Positions 1 to 7,535 of a DNA stretch of 64,000 nucleotides are shown here, piece after piece. The number at the start of each line of letters is the position of its first letter. The stretch's first letter is position 1. The notes beneath the pieces were generated by a model. The model worked only from the letters and a program-made list of their open reading frames with translations, searched no databases and was not told where the DNA came from. This stretch comes from Chloroflexi bacterium CFX4 (GTDB lineage: Bacteria > Chloroflexota > Anaerolineae > Aggregatilineales > UBA2796): contig QWHC01000004.1 of assembly GCA_021404685.1 (NCBI GenBank), positions 38,697-102,696 of the forward strand. The letters are read 5' to 3'. The translations under genes were made by a program, and so were the position numbers.

Positions 1-1
1 C

Positions 2-592
2 TTGGCGGGGCTGCCGGGCGAAGACCGCCGGGCGCGCTTGCTTCAGGCGCTGAACGACTACACCACCGCGCTCGACCTGAGACGCGACGTGCCGCTCGCT
101 TACGCGATGACATTAGGAAATATGGGGAATCTCTACAATACACTGGAAGACTACAGCAAGGCGCTTGATTGCATGTGGAAAGCATATCTCGGTTTCGTGC
201 AAGCACAACACGCGCCATACATCGAGCAAAGCCAGCGTATTTTGGGGCAATTCAAAGGTCAGCTTGGTGCGCGTTTCGATGCGCTCTGGCAAGAGGTCAT
301 CGGTCAGCCGCAGCCAGCATGGTTGCAAGCCAATGACGATACAGATCGCTTGCAAGGTTTGCTCATCGCGTGGGTGCAAACACCGGATTGGTCTGCCTCA
401 CGCACCTATCTGGAGGCACATCAGGCGGACATCCTGACAGAACAGGCAGAACAGGCAATGGAAATGCTGGTTCAGGGCAACAACAATCATCCTGAATTAG
501 TGCGGCACCTTGAACTATTGCGCTCGGCACGGCGCGAAGGCATCGCGGCAGCCTATGCACAGATGGGATCAGGGCAGGACGAAGGCGCGTAG
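2..592 (+). CDS. TPR-repeat protein, 5' end cut by the window edge
   Basis: The frame is open from the first bases of the window to a TAG at 590-592, and no ribosome-binding site is visible, so the real start probably lies upstream. The visible 196 residues are helix-rich and hold at least one clear tetratricopeptide unit around residues 37-57 (LGNMGNLYNTLEDYSKAL). TPR units form protein-protein interaction surfaces. The remaining ~130 residues show no motif I recognise. Such TPR tails often sit behind a protease, kinase or ATPase domain, but that part is outside the window, so I assign no function. A small gene follows three bases after the stop. Confidence 0.7.
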   Translation: MAGLPGEDRRARLLQALNDYTTALDLRRDVPLAYAMTLGNMGNLYNTLEDYSKALDCMWKAYLGFVQAQHAPYIEQSQRILGQFKGQLGARFDALWQEVIGQPQPAWLQANDDTDRLQGLLIAWVQTPDWSASRTYLEAHQADILTEQAEQAMEMLVQGNNNHPELVRHLELLRSARREGIAAAYAQMGSGQDEGA

Positions 593-595
593 CAG

Positions 596-796
596 ATGCT
601 TCAGCAATTGCTGAATGCCTTCATGAGTCTGCCCGACTCAGAGGCAATGGTGCAGTTTGCTGCCCAAGTCCCTGCACCTTTGCTGGATATGCTGGAGCAG
701 GTGCTGGAGGCGGTCCTGCCGCAGCAGCCGCCTGAGGTGCAAGCGGCACTGCGCCAGCGCCTTGCGGACTTGCGTCGGGTGCGCGGCAGCAGTTAG
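596..796 (+). CDS. Small hypothetical protein downstream of the TPR gene
   Basis: A 66-residue acidic, Leu/Gln-rich, probably all-helical peptide starts with ATG three bases after the TPR gene stop, so the two are likely co-transcribed and translationally coupled. It has no signal peptide, membrane segment or known motif. The residue pattern (hydrophobic residues every 3-4, with Pro-Gln-rich turns) looks protein-like. The closeness to the upstream stop is the main argument that it is a gene. Chance ORFs of this size are common in GC-rich DNA, hence the moderate confidence. Confidence 0.45.
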   Translation: MLQQLLNAFMSLPDSEAMVQFAAQVPAPLLDMLEQVLEAVLPQQPPEVQAALRQRLADLRRVRGSS

Positions 797-937
797 GCGG
801 GCGGGCAAGGGTAGGGGCGCGCCGGCCGTGCCGTGGATGGTGTGGCGATGCTGCGTGCCATTCGTGATGGTGAGGATGAGTGACCGTCGTCATAGATGCC
901 TAGCCTGCACGCGAGGAAAGGCAATCAGAAGGTGTAA

Positions 938-972
938 CCTCAATCTCGCCCTGCGTGCGGGCGAGGTTGAGG
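938..972. terminator. Long stem-loop, terminator-like without a U-tract
   Basis: Left arm CCTCAATCTCGCCC (938-951) pairs with GGGCGAGGTTGAGG (959-972) around a 7-base loop; the one imperfect position is T opposite G, which still pairs as G-U in RNA. It lies downstream of the TPR/small-ORF pair and upstream of the HD gene, so a terminator or an mRNA 3'-end structure is likely. No T-run follows it on the plus strand. Confidence 0.45.
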
Positions 973-1063
973 ATGGGGTCAATTCTTCGTATTATTACAG
1001 GGGATTCGCACAGTTTTAGCAGCCCATAGCCGCGATCTTCACCACGACCCTTTGGCGAAAACC

Positions 1064-1093
1064 TTGCTTTTGCGCGCTGCCGCACGCTACAAT
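1064..1093 (+). promoter_or_regulatory. Putative sigma70-type promoter of the HD-domain gene
   Basis: TTGCTT (1064-1069), an 18-base spacer and TACAAT (1088-1093) give a reasonable -35/-10 pair. Initiation near 1100 would leave a short leader before the ATG at 1134. This is sequence resemblance only. Confidence 0.4.
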
Positions 1094-1133
1094 CTGTAAT
1101 ACATACAAAATCTTCTTTTGAGGGCTTTTTGAG

Positions 1134-1850
1134 ATGCGCCTTACCGATCAGCAGATGCAGCGCGCCGCCGATTTTGTGCGCGGCTACCTTCGCCGCACCG
1201 CCGAATGCGACTCACCCCACAATGCTGCCTTCCGTGCCGAGAACCGCTGGCAGCACAGCCTGAATGTCCAGAAGAACATCCGCGCCCTTGCCGATGGCGA
1301 AGGGATTCCGTTGGATTCCCGTGCGGTTTGCGATCTTGCTGCCCTGTTCCATGATGTGGATCATTATACGGTGGATTATGAATATCACGGCTTGCGCGGC
1401 GCCGAAACTGCCACCAAATTCCTGATGGAAGAGGGCTATGCACCGCAGTTTGTGGAGCGCGTGGCAGAAGCAGTGCGCCGTCACCATTACGAGTTGGAAG
1501 ATGATGTGCCGATTGCTGAGCAAATGCGCTATATCATCGCCAACGCTGGCAGCGAGGCACGCCTGCTGATGGATGCCGAAACGCTCGATAAGATCGGCGC
1601 CAGCAATATCGTACAATCACTGCTGACGCTGGGCAGGGCAGGCAACATGCAGGTCAACGATGCTGCCCGCGAATTGGTGAGCGGCTTTCCGCTAGAGCGT
1701 GCGCGGCTGTGGTATCAAACGCTTGTTACACCGACCGGACAGCGCATCGGCGCGCAGCGATTGGCTTTCTATGAACAAGTTTTGGCCCAGATCGAGGCAG
1801 AGATCGTCACCGAAGAACCTTACCCGCAGCGTGAGCCGCAGGACGCCTAA
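1134..1850 (+). CDS. HD-domain phosphohydrolase-like protein
   Basis: The 238-residue protein carries an HD metal-binding signature: His near residue 41 (QHSLNV), the HD pair in ALFHDVDHY (~residue 73), further His in RRHHYE and a distal Asp in DAETLDKIG. HD-family enzymes hydrolyse phosphate esters such as nucleotides. The short single-domain form and the N-terminal helices resemble the stand-alone YedJ-like group, whose substrates are mostly unknown. A promoter-like sequence precedes the gene. The 3' end overlaps the likely GTG start of the next gene by 20 bases, which suggests co-transcription. Substrate cannot be told from the sequence. Confidence 0.8.
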   Translation: MRLTDQQMQRAADFVRGYLRRTAECDSPHNAAFRAENRWQHSLNVQKNIRALADGEGIPLDSRAVCDLAALFHDVDHYTVDYEYHGLRGAETATKFLMEEGYAPQFVERVAEAVRRHHYELEDDVPIAEQMRYIIANAGSEARLLMDAETLDKIGASNIVQSLLTLGRAGNMQVNDAARELVSGFPLERARLWYQTLVTPTGQRIGAQRLAFYEQVLAQIEAEIVTEEPYPQREPQDA

Positions 1851-3501
1851 GCCGCCTACGCGCAGCGCGCTCGGACTCATGCTGAGTGCGCTGTGCCTAG
1901 CAGCGCTTGCCTGCAACCTGACACCCGGCATTCCCATCACACCGACTATCGCACCAACGCTGCGTCCATCTCTCACCTATACGCCAAGCCCAACCGCCAT
2001 CGCGCTGCAACCAAGCCCAAGCCACACTCCAACTGCCACACTCACCCATACGCCGACCGCCAGCCCTACCGATCTGCCAAGCCTTACACCCACACACACC
2101 CTGACGCTGACCCTAACGCCAACGGCTACCCTGACTGATCTGCCCACCGATCAGCCGACGCGCACCGCCACGTCCCGCCCAACGCTGACTGCGACTTTCA
2201 CAGCAACCGCCACACTGACCCAAACCACCACGCCAACAGCAAGCCTGACCGTTTCCGCAACACAAACGCCTACTTTCGCGCCGACCGCCACCTTGACCGC
2301 AACCATCCGCCTTGTGACTGCCACACCGCCGCCCACGCAAACTGCTTCACCCTCACCCACCGCGCTGCTGATTATCTTGCCGCCGCCGACTCTACCCATC
2401 ACCGACACGCCGCCGCCGACTATCCTCGCCTTTTTGCCAACCGCCGCGCCACTTAGCACTGGCACACCGCTGCCCGTCCCATTTGAGCCGCCGCCTGCCA
2501 CTGCCGCACCACCTACGCCCTTTGTGATTGCACGCAGCGAGGGCGAATTTGCCATCATCGGCGGCGATACGCTGCTGCTGCCGCCCAGCGAGACCACCCG
2601 CGCCTTTGATGTGAGCGCCACAGGACGCCGCGCCCTAATTGACCAAGACGGACGCCTGTTCATTGATGGCGCGCTGTATACGGGCGGCGGCAAACACGTT
2701 AATCAGCGTTTCGTGGCAGCACGTTGGTCGTCGGATGGTGCGTATCTCGCCTATGTAGTGGAGACGCCCAACGCTGAGGCGCTGCGCTTTGATCCGATCC
2801 GCGCCAATGATGACGGCGTTTGGGTGGTGGCACTTGGCGGCGAAGCGCGCCATGTGCTGCGGAATCACTATGTGGAAGGCTCTAACGAATTTCCCTTCCG
2901 TGTGGCACGCAGTCTGGCTTGGGCAGACGATCAAGATGCGCTGCTGATCAATGTGACGGCAGGTGGCGGCATTGCGGCAAGCATCCTGACTGGGCGCAGC
3001 CGCTTTGCCAACGAACGCATGGACGGCTTGTTTGCCGTGCTGCCTTTCAACGGCACAGCATGGCTGCCCAATGGAGTCGGTTGGGTTGCCACCACGCTGC
3101 CAACCCTTGAGCGCGGCGTGCAGCTTGGCATTGTGGATCGCTACACCGCCGCCTTCACACCCATCTTTGATGGCGCGGCGCTTGGGTTGTGGCTGCAAGA
3201 TGGCGCACGCCTGCCGGACGGACGCTACGCCTTCCTCGGCAGACCGTCGCCGGATGGTCGCAACTACGCAGGCGGCAACAATCTGAGCCTCTACGTGGGC
3301 TATGAGACAGAGCGTCCTTACCAGTTAAGCCAACCGCTGGAAGGTGAGGTCATCCGTGCGGAGTGGAGTCCGAGTCGGCTGGCGCTCTATGTGCAGACGC
3401 GCCAAGCGGACGGCATCATCCGCAATTTTGTACTGGATGCGCTCAGTGGCGCACGCCAAGAGCTGGCACGCGGCGCCTTCCCGATGAGCTGGCAGAATTA
3501 G
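1831..3501 (+). CDS. Lipoprotein with Thr/Pro-rich stalk and beta-propeller-like domain
   Basis: I chose the GTG at 1831 because it gives a basic n-region (SRRTPKPPTR), a hydrophobic core and a lipobox (LAALAC), a textbook lipoprotein signal; an in-frame ATG at 1771 is the alternative. After the lipidated Cys comes a ~180-residue low-complexity stalk of TPT/TAT repeats, then a ~330-residue globular domain. That domain has repeated patterns such as 'ARWSSDGAYLAYV' and 'AEWSPSRLALYV', typical of WD40/PD40-like propeller blades. The protein is probably tethered outside the membrane with the stalk as a spacer. Ligand and role are unknown. The start overlaps the HD gene. Confidence 0.75.
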   Translation: MSRRTPKPPTRSALGLMLSALCLAALACNLTPGIPITPTIAPTLRPSLTYTPSPTAIALQPSPSHTPTATLTHTPTASPTDLPSLTPTHTLTLTLTPTATLTDLPTDQPTRTATSRPTLTATFTATATLTQTTTPTASLTVSATQTPTFAPTATLTATIRLVTATPPPTQTASPSPTALLIILPPPTLPITDTPPPTILAFLPTAAPLSTGTPLPVPFEPPPATAAPPTPFVIARSEGEFAIIGGDTLLLPPSETTRAFDVSATGRRALIDQDGRLFIDGALYTGGGKHVNQRFVAARWSSDGAYLAYVVETPNAEALRFDPIRANDDGVWVVALGGEARHVLRNHYVEGSNEFPFRVARSLAWADDQDALLINVTAGGGIAASILTGRSRFANERMDGLFAVLPFNGTAWLPNGVGWVATTLPTLERGVQLGIVDRYTAAFTPIFDGAALGLWLQDGARLPDGRYAFLGRPSPDGRNYAGGNNLSLYVGYETERPYQLSQPLEGEVIRAEWSPSRLALYVQTRQADGIIRNFVLDALSGARQELARGAFPMSWQN

Positions 3502-3561
3502 GGTCGGTGTGGCGCCGCCGCTCTAGCTTTGCTGCCGTTGCTTCAGCCCGTCAACCACGCA

Positions 3562-5178
3562 TCAGTTGCTCGTGTTGGCGCGTGGCTCGCTGCCGCGCAC
3601 CCATTGGTTGAAAACTGACGAGAGATCGCGCTCGGAAACGTCCTCAAAGGCGCGCTGCACATCATCCGTCACGGCGATACCATATTTATGCCGCCTGAAG
3701 TATTCCGCCAGCGCCGCGTAAACTATTTCACGCCCAAGCTGGCGTTCCAATTCCACGTAGAAGAGCGGTCCCTTAGTGTAGATGATCGCACCGTAGGCGA
3801 TACCTGTATAATTGCGGACGGGCAGTTCCAGCGGCAGATCGGGCAAGCTCCGCGCAAGGTAGCCCGTATAGCGCTGCTGAAAGTTATCTACATAATCCTC
3901 GCCAACCTTCGGATCGTCGTAGGCAGCGCGGAAGTAGACGAACTCGGTGTAGCTGGTCAGCGATTCGTCAATCCACGGCAGCGCCACCTGATTGTTGCCA
4001 ACCAGTGCGTAAAACCACTGATGCCCAACCTCATGGGCGATGACCACTTCAAGGTAGCGGTTGCCCTGTATCCAGGCTCGTTCGGCAATCTGAATAATGC
4101 CGGGGAACTCTACGCCGCTGGGCGTGGGATTCTGCGCGACGACTAACTTAGCATAGGGATATTCGCCAAAGGTGGCGTTGAAAATCTTTAAGGATTGGGC
4201 GGCGTATTGCATGGCAACTTTTGTGCCGTCTGTGGAGGAATTGGCACGATCTTTGTAGTGCAGCATCACAATGCGGGTGCCGTCCACCTCTGTGCTGGTG
4301 GTCGTGTAGCGCTTGCTTGCTTGGAAGGCGTGATCGCGCATGGGTCCGGTCACATCGCGGTAAGTGATTGTACCGTCGGCATTGCGCGTCGTCTCGATGA
4401 TCGTGCCGCTGGTTGCCAATACCAAATCGGCGGGTAGCGTCAGGCGCACGTCATACAGACCTGTCTCGGTGTAGGCAGGATCGCCTTGTGGTGAGGGTAA
4501 ATCCGTCCACCAACCGACCTGCGGCTCATAAACGGAGAGTGTTGGATACCACGCTGTGGCAGAGACAACATCGTTCACATAGCCAAAGCGCCCATAGCTG
4601 GTATTCAAGCCGCGCGACATGACCATTGTGAAATCGAGGCGCACCTCAACGGACTCGCCATCTTGCAGCGGTACGGGCAGCGGCACGCCCATCACAGAGC
4701 GCAGTTCCGAAAGGCTCGGCTCGACCTGTGTGCCGTTCACCTCAACATAATGTACATTCATACGTCCGCCAAGCGATGGCGTGTTGGCATACAGCCGAAA
4801 GACCAACAAATTAAGCGTCTCGCCGCTGCGATTGGTATAGCGCACGCGCTGCGCGCCGCGAAAAACGGCGTCTGGCTCAAAGCTGAGGTTGGCAACAATA
4901 AAATAGCGGTTAGTATTTACAAAACGGTCTACATCGTTGGCGAAGGCGGGCTTCATCGCCTTTTTGTGGGCGCTCACATCTTGCCAGTCTACTTCGGGCA
5001 AATCGTGCAGCGGCGGCGCGGGAACAGTCGTCGGTGTGGTGAGTGGCGCGGCGGTCTCGGTGGGCGGGAAGGTTGGCTGTGCGCTGAAGGCGGCGGTGTT
5101 CGGCGCGCTTAGGATAAAGGCGGCAAACAAGAAGGCAGCCAGCAGAGTTAGCGCTGCAAGGCGAATAGGCGTTTTCAT
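3562..5178 (-). CDS. Secreted M1-family zinc aminopeptidase
   Basis: The 538-residue protein has an N-terminal hydrophobic signal segment followed by a Pro/Thr-rich stretch, so it is exported. The M1 gluzincin signature is intact: HEVGHQWFY supplies the two His ligands and Glu, and a second Glu follows ~18 residues on (in WIDESLTSY) as the third zinc ligand. M1 enzymes remove N-terminal residues from peptides. The usual GAMEN exopeptidase loop is not recognisable; 'PSGVEFPG' sits at the expected place, so substrate choice may differ. It lacks the C-terminal helical ERAP domain of large M1 enzymes. It is convergent with the lipoprotein gene. Confidence 0.85.
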   Translation of the reverse strand: MKTPIRLAALTLLAAFLFAAFILSAPNTAAFSAQPTFPPTETAAPLTTPTTVPAPPLHDLPEVDWQDVSAHKKAMKPAFANDVDRFVNTNRYFIVANLSFEPDAVFRGAQRVRYTNRSGETLNLLVFRLYANTPSLGGRMNVHYVEVNGTQVEPSLSELRSVMGVPLPVPLQDGESVEVRLDFTMVMSRGLNTSYGRFGYVNDVVSATAWYPTLSVYEPQVGWWTDLPSPQGDPAYTETGLYDVRLTLPADLVLATSGTIIETTRNADGTITYRDVTGPMRDHAFQASKRYTTTSTEVDGTRIVMLHYKDRANSSTDGTKVAMQYAAQSLKIFNATFGEYPYAKLVVAQNPTPSGVEFPGIIQIAERAWIQGNRYLEVVIAHEVGHQWFYALVGNNQVALPWIDESLTSYTEFVYFRAAYDDPKVGEDYVDNFQQRYTGYLARSLPDLPLELPVRNYTGIAYGAIIYTKGPLFYVELERQLGREIVYAALAEYFRRHKYGIAVTDDVQRAFEDVSERDLSSVFNQWVRGSEPRANTSN

Positions 5179-5238
5179 GCGATCATAATCCTAAAGCAAA
5201 CAGTACGGTAGAGAGAGTATAGCGCGTTAGGTAGCGTT

Positions 5239-6198
5239 CTAGCGAAACCAGTGCCGCAGTGCTTGCCACGTTACGCGCCGCTTGGTGCTGATATGCCGCC
5301 GTTTGTGCAGCATTTTGGCGCGCAGCCGCCAGGCTTGCCCATAAGCAGGCAGCGAGCGTGGTTCACGCAGCAGCATGAAGGCAAAAATGCCGATCTCGTA
5401 GGCGAGGAACGGCACAATATCGCGCAGCAGGTGGGACGGAAAATCGTTCTTGAGCAGCAGCAAATAGCGATTTCGCACGGCAAGGCGGCGCATCCATGTT
5501 GGCGCACGTTCGCGCCTGCCGGGACGAAAGGTGCGAATGTGCTGCGCTTGCGCCGTTGGCACATACAGGCACTGCCAGCCCAGCAGTTGAGCGCGCCAGC
5601 AGAGGTCTACATCTTCCTTGTGCATGAAGAAATCCTCATCAAAGACTTCGCCGTCTATCTGAATAGCTGCCAACATGCCGCGCCGATAGAAGGCTGCCGC
5701 ACCATCCACGCCGAACACTTCACCAGGCTGGCTGGGGCGCTGATCCAGTGGCGCATTGTCTGCAATCAGCCCTTGCCGCCGTGTGCGCCGCATGAACAAG
5801 CCTGCGCCATCTACAGCGTGTGGCGGCGACTCTAGGCTTTCGCAGCGCAATAAGCAGGCGGCTGCCATGCCAGCTTGCGGATTTGCCTCAAGCGCTGCCA
5901 ACAGGTGCGCGCAAAAATCAGGCGAGAGGCGCACATCAGGGTTCAATGTCAGCACGTAATCTTCGGTGCAGCCTGCTAGCAAACGGTTATGAGCAGCTGC
6001 ATAGCCAAGATTGATGGGTGATTCAATCACAACAAGCGGATATTGGCGGGCAATTTGGCAGGTCGCATCTGTGGAAGCGTTATCAAACAGGCGCACATAC
6101 GGCGGTGTGTCAAGCTGCTGGCTGAGCGCCGACTCAAGGCAAGCGCTCAGCGTTGATGCGCTGTTGTGCGTGACGATGTGAATGGCAAGCGAAGGCAT
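5239..6198 (-). CDS. Family 2 glycosyltransferase (rhamnosyltransferase-like)
   Basis: The 319-residue protein starts with the GT-A fold entry of GT2 enzymes (IVTHNSASTL), has the LFDNASTD acceptor and the metal-binding LNPDVRL (DxD-like) motif near residue 88, and a later DFFMHKEDVDLCWRA segment typical of WbbL-type rhamnosyltransferases. Such enzymes transfer a sugar from a nucleotide donor to a growing cell-surface glycan at the cytoplasmic membrane face. A hydrophobic patch around residues 262-280 may give peripheral membrane contact. It starts one base before the biotin carrier gene stops, so the two are probably co-transcribed although functionally unrelated. Confidence 0.85.
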   Translation of the reverse strand: MPSLAIHIVTHNSASTLSACLESALSQQLDTPPYVRLFDNASTDATCQIARQYPLVVIESPINLGYAAAHNRLLAGCTEDYVLTLNPDVRLSPDFCAHLLAALEANPQAGMAAACLLRCESLESPPHAVDGAGLFMRRTRRQGLIADNAPLDQRPSQPGEVFGVDGAAAFYRRGMLAAIQIDGEVFDEDFFMHKEDVDLCWRAQLLGWQCLYVPTAQAQHIRTFRPGRRERAPTWMRRLAVRNRYLLLLKNDFPSHLLRDIVPFLAYEIGIFAFMLLREPRSLPAYGQAWRLRAKMLHKRRHISTKRRVTWQALRHWFR

Positions 6199-6199
6199 C

Positions 6200-6694
6200 T
6201 TAGACGAGGGTGATCAATGCCTTGTTCTGCTCGACGGTCTGCCCTTTTTCAACGTGAATGCGCTCCACTTTGCCGCTACGTGGCGCTTTGATGTCGTTCT
6301 CCATTTTCATGGACTCAAGGACGACCAACGGCTGCCCTTTCTCCACCTCTTGCCCTTCAGAGACGCGCACCGCCACGATCAAGCCGGGCATCGGCGAACG
6401 GATGGCGATCTCGCCTTGTGCCACGCCAAAGCCACCGGAAGCGCTCATCAGGCGTTGTTGGCGCTCATCCAGCACTTCAACATCGTACAGATCGCCTGCC
6501 AGCAGCACCTGATAGCGCCCGTCTTGGTTTTCAACCAATGCCTCCACGCTTTTGTTATTGATCAGCGCGGAGTAGAGCGCCTCTGAGATGTGGTAGAAGT
6601 CCACGTGGCGTTCCTCACCATTGATGGTCAGCCGCCCGTCCTTGTCCAGTTCAATCTCAAAGGTCTGCCCGTTTACTGTTGTCAAATACTTCAT
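6200..6694 (-). CDS. Biotin carboxyl carrier protein (orphan)
   Basis: The C-terminal ~75 residues form a biotinyl/lipoyl domain with the biotin-attachment motif ESMKMEN; Lys130 is the expected biotinyl lysine. The N-terminal half resembles the extended part of carriers of acyl-CoA carboxylases or oxaloacetate/methylmalonyl-CoA decarboxylases. The protein would shuttle carboxybiotin between a biotin carboxylase and a carboxyltransferase. Neither partner is in the window, so which carboxylase it serves is open. The domain start (RSPMPGLIVAV) is typical of propionyl/acetyl-CoA carboxylase carriers. A TATAAT lies just upstream. Confidence 0.85.
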   Translation of the reverse strand: MKYLTTVNGQTFEIELDKDGRLTINGEERHVDFYHISEALYSALINNKSVEALVENQDGRYQVLLAGDLYDVEVLDERQQRLMSASGGFGVAQGEIAIRSPMPGLIVAVRVSEGQEVEKGQPLVVLESMKMENDIKAPRSGKVERIHVEKGQTVEQNKALITLV

Positions 6695-6737
6695 CTTTTA
6701 ATGATTCTCGCCAAGTGGTGCAGAAAACATGCCTGCC

Positions 6738-6743
6738 ATTATA
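6738..6743 (-). promoter_or_regulatory. Putative -10 element for the biotin carrier gene
   Basis: A perfect TATAAT on the minus strand lies about 45 bases upstream of the ATG of the biotin carrier gene, in the intergenic space shared with the divergent Uma2 gene. No convincing -35 box is at the right distance. Confidence 0.4.
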
Positions 6744-6850
6744 TCCTATTGTGACAAGGGCGTGTAGCGCTGTGTTGGCAAAACGATGGGTAAGCGGTGG
6801 GTGTGCTGTGTTAAAATGAGGCAAGCTAGGGATGCGGAGAGGTGTAACCA

Positions 6851-7438
6851 ATGGAAAACGTGCAAACACGGCTGAGCAATGCGGCATTCCGCCACTTTGA
6901 GGGACTGCCGCACAACCTGCACAAACGCTTTGAGCTGCACAACGGAGAGCTTATCGAGATGCCTTCGCCCAGCCCGTTACATCAGTGGATTGTTGCCCGT
7001 CTTGTGTTTTTGATCAGCAAATGGCTAGAGCCAGCAGCACTTGGTTATGTTTTTGGCGATAACCTTGACTACGAGCCAGCCGAAGGCGTCATCGTCAAAC
7101 CGGATGTATCGTTCGTCTCCCGTCAGCGCGCGCCAAGCCTGCCGCAAACCTTTCAGATCATGCCCGATCTGGCGGTGGAGGTTGTTTCGCCAAGCAACAC
7201 CGAACGCGAGATGTTGCAGAAGGTGCAGCTTTATTTCGCGCATCAGGCACAGGTGGTCTGGGTGATTTATCCTGATCAACGCATGGTGCGTGTTTACACA
7301 CCTGCGGCGCAAGGTGTCCATGTGCGCCAATTGGTGGAAGGCGAAACCTTAGAGGGTGGCGCGCTGCTGCCTGATTTCGCGCTACCCATCGCTGAAATTT
7401 TCCCCAAGCCAGAGGCTGAGCCGCCTCATGAGGCGTAG
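6851..7438 (+). CDS. Uma2 family endonuclease-fold protein
   Basis: The 195-residue protein matches the Uma2 (DUF820) family, which has a PD-(D/E)XK restriction-endonuclease-like core: the order is GELIEMPSPS, then VKPDVSFVS, then PDLAVEVVSPSN with the active-site acidic residue, a downstream Lys (QKVQLYF), and VWVIYPDQRMVRVY. The family is greatly expanded in cyanobacteria and Chloroflexota and often occurs in many scattered copies. The physiological role is unknown; a DNA nuclease activity is inferred from the fold. It stands alone between a biotin carrier gene and a Clp-like gene. Confidence 0.85.
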   Translation: MENVQTRLSNAAFRHFEGLPHNLHKRFELHNGELIEMPSPSPLHQWIVARLVFLISKWLEPAALGYVFGDNLDYEPAEGVIVKPDVSFVSRQRAPSLPQTFQIMPDLAVEVVSPSNTEREMLQKVQLYFAHQAQVVWVIYPDQRMVRVYTPAAQGVHVRQLVEGETLEGGALLPDFALPIAEIFPKPEAEPPHEA

Positions 7439-7535
7439 CTATGCCTCAGCCACCCTTGTCGGATCGGCGCTTTTAGGCTACCCTTAGGGCATCCTCAATA
7501 GGTGGTAAGCGCAACATCAGATTAGGTGCGGATGT

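Larger units (their letters stand above)
797..1133. other. Intergenic region of 337 bases
   Basis: No credible coding sequence is visible; the overlapping ORFs here have low-complexity Arg/Cys-rich translations typical of shadow frames. The region holds a strong inverted repeat (938-972) in the middle and a promoter-like sequence near its right end (1064-1093). Confidence 0.6.

Noticed and set aside
938-972. Inverted repeat as an insertion-sequence end
   Set aside because: There is no transposase, no second distant copy and no target duplication; a hairpin between genes is the simpler reading.
5251-5835. Plus-strand ORF opposite the GT2 gene
   Set aside because: It is a shadow frame; the minus-strand GT2 has all family motifs.
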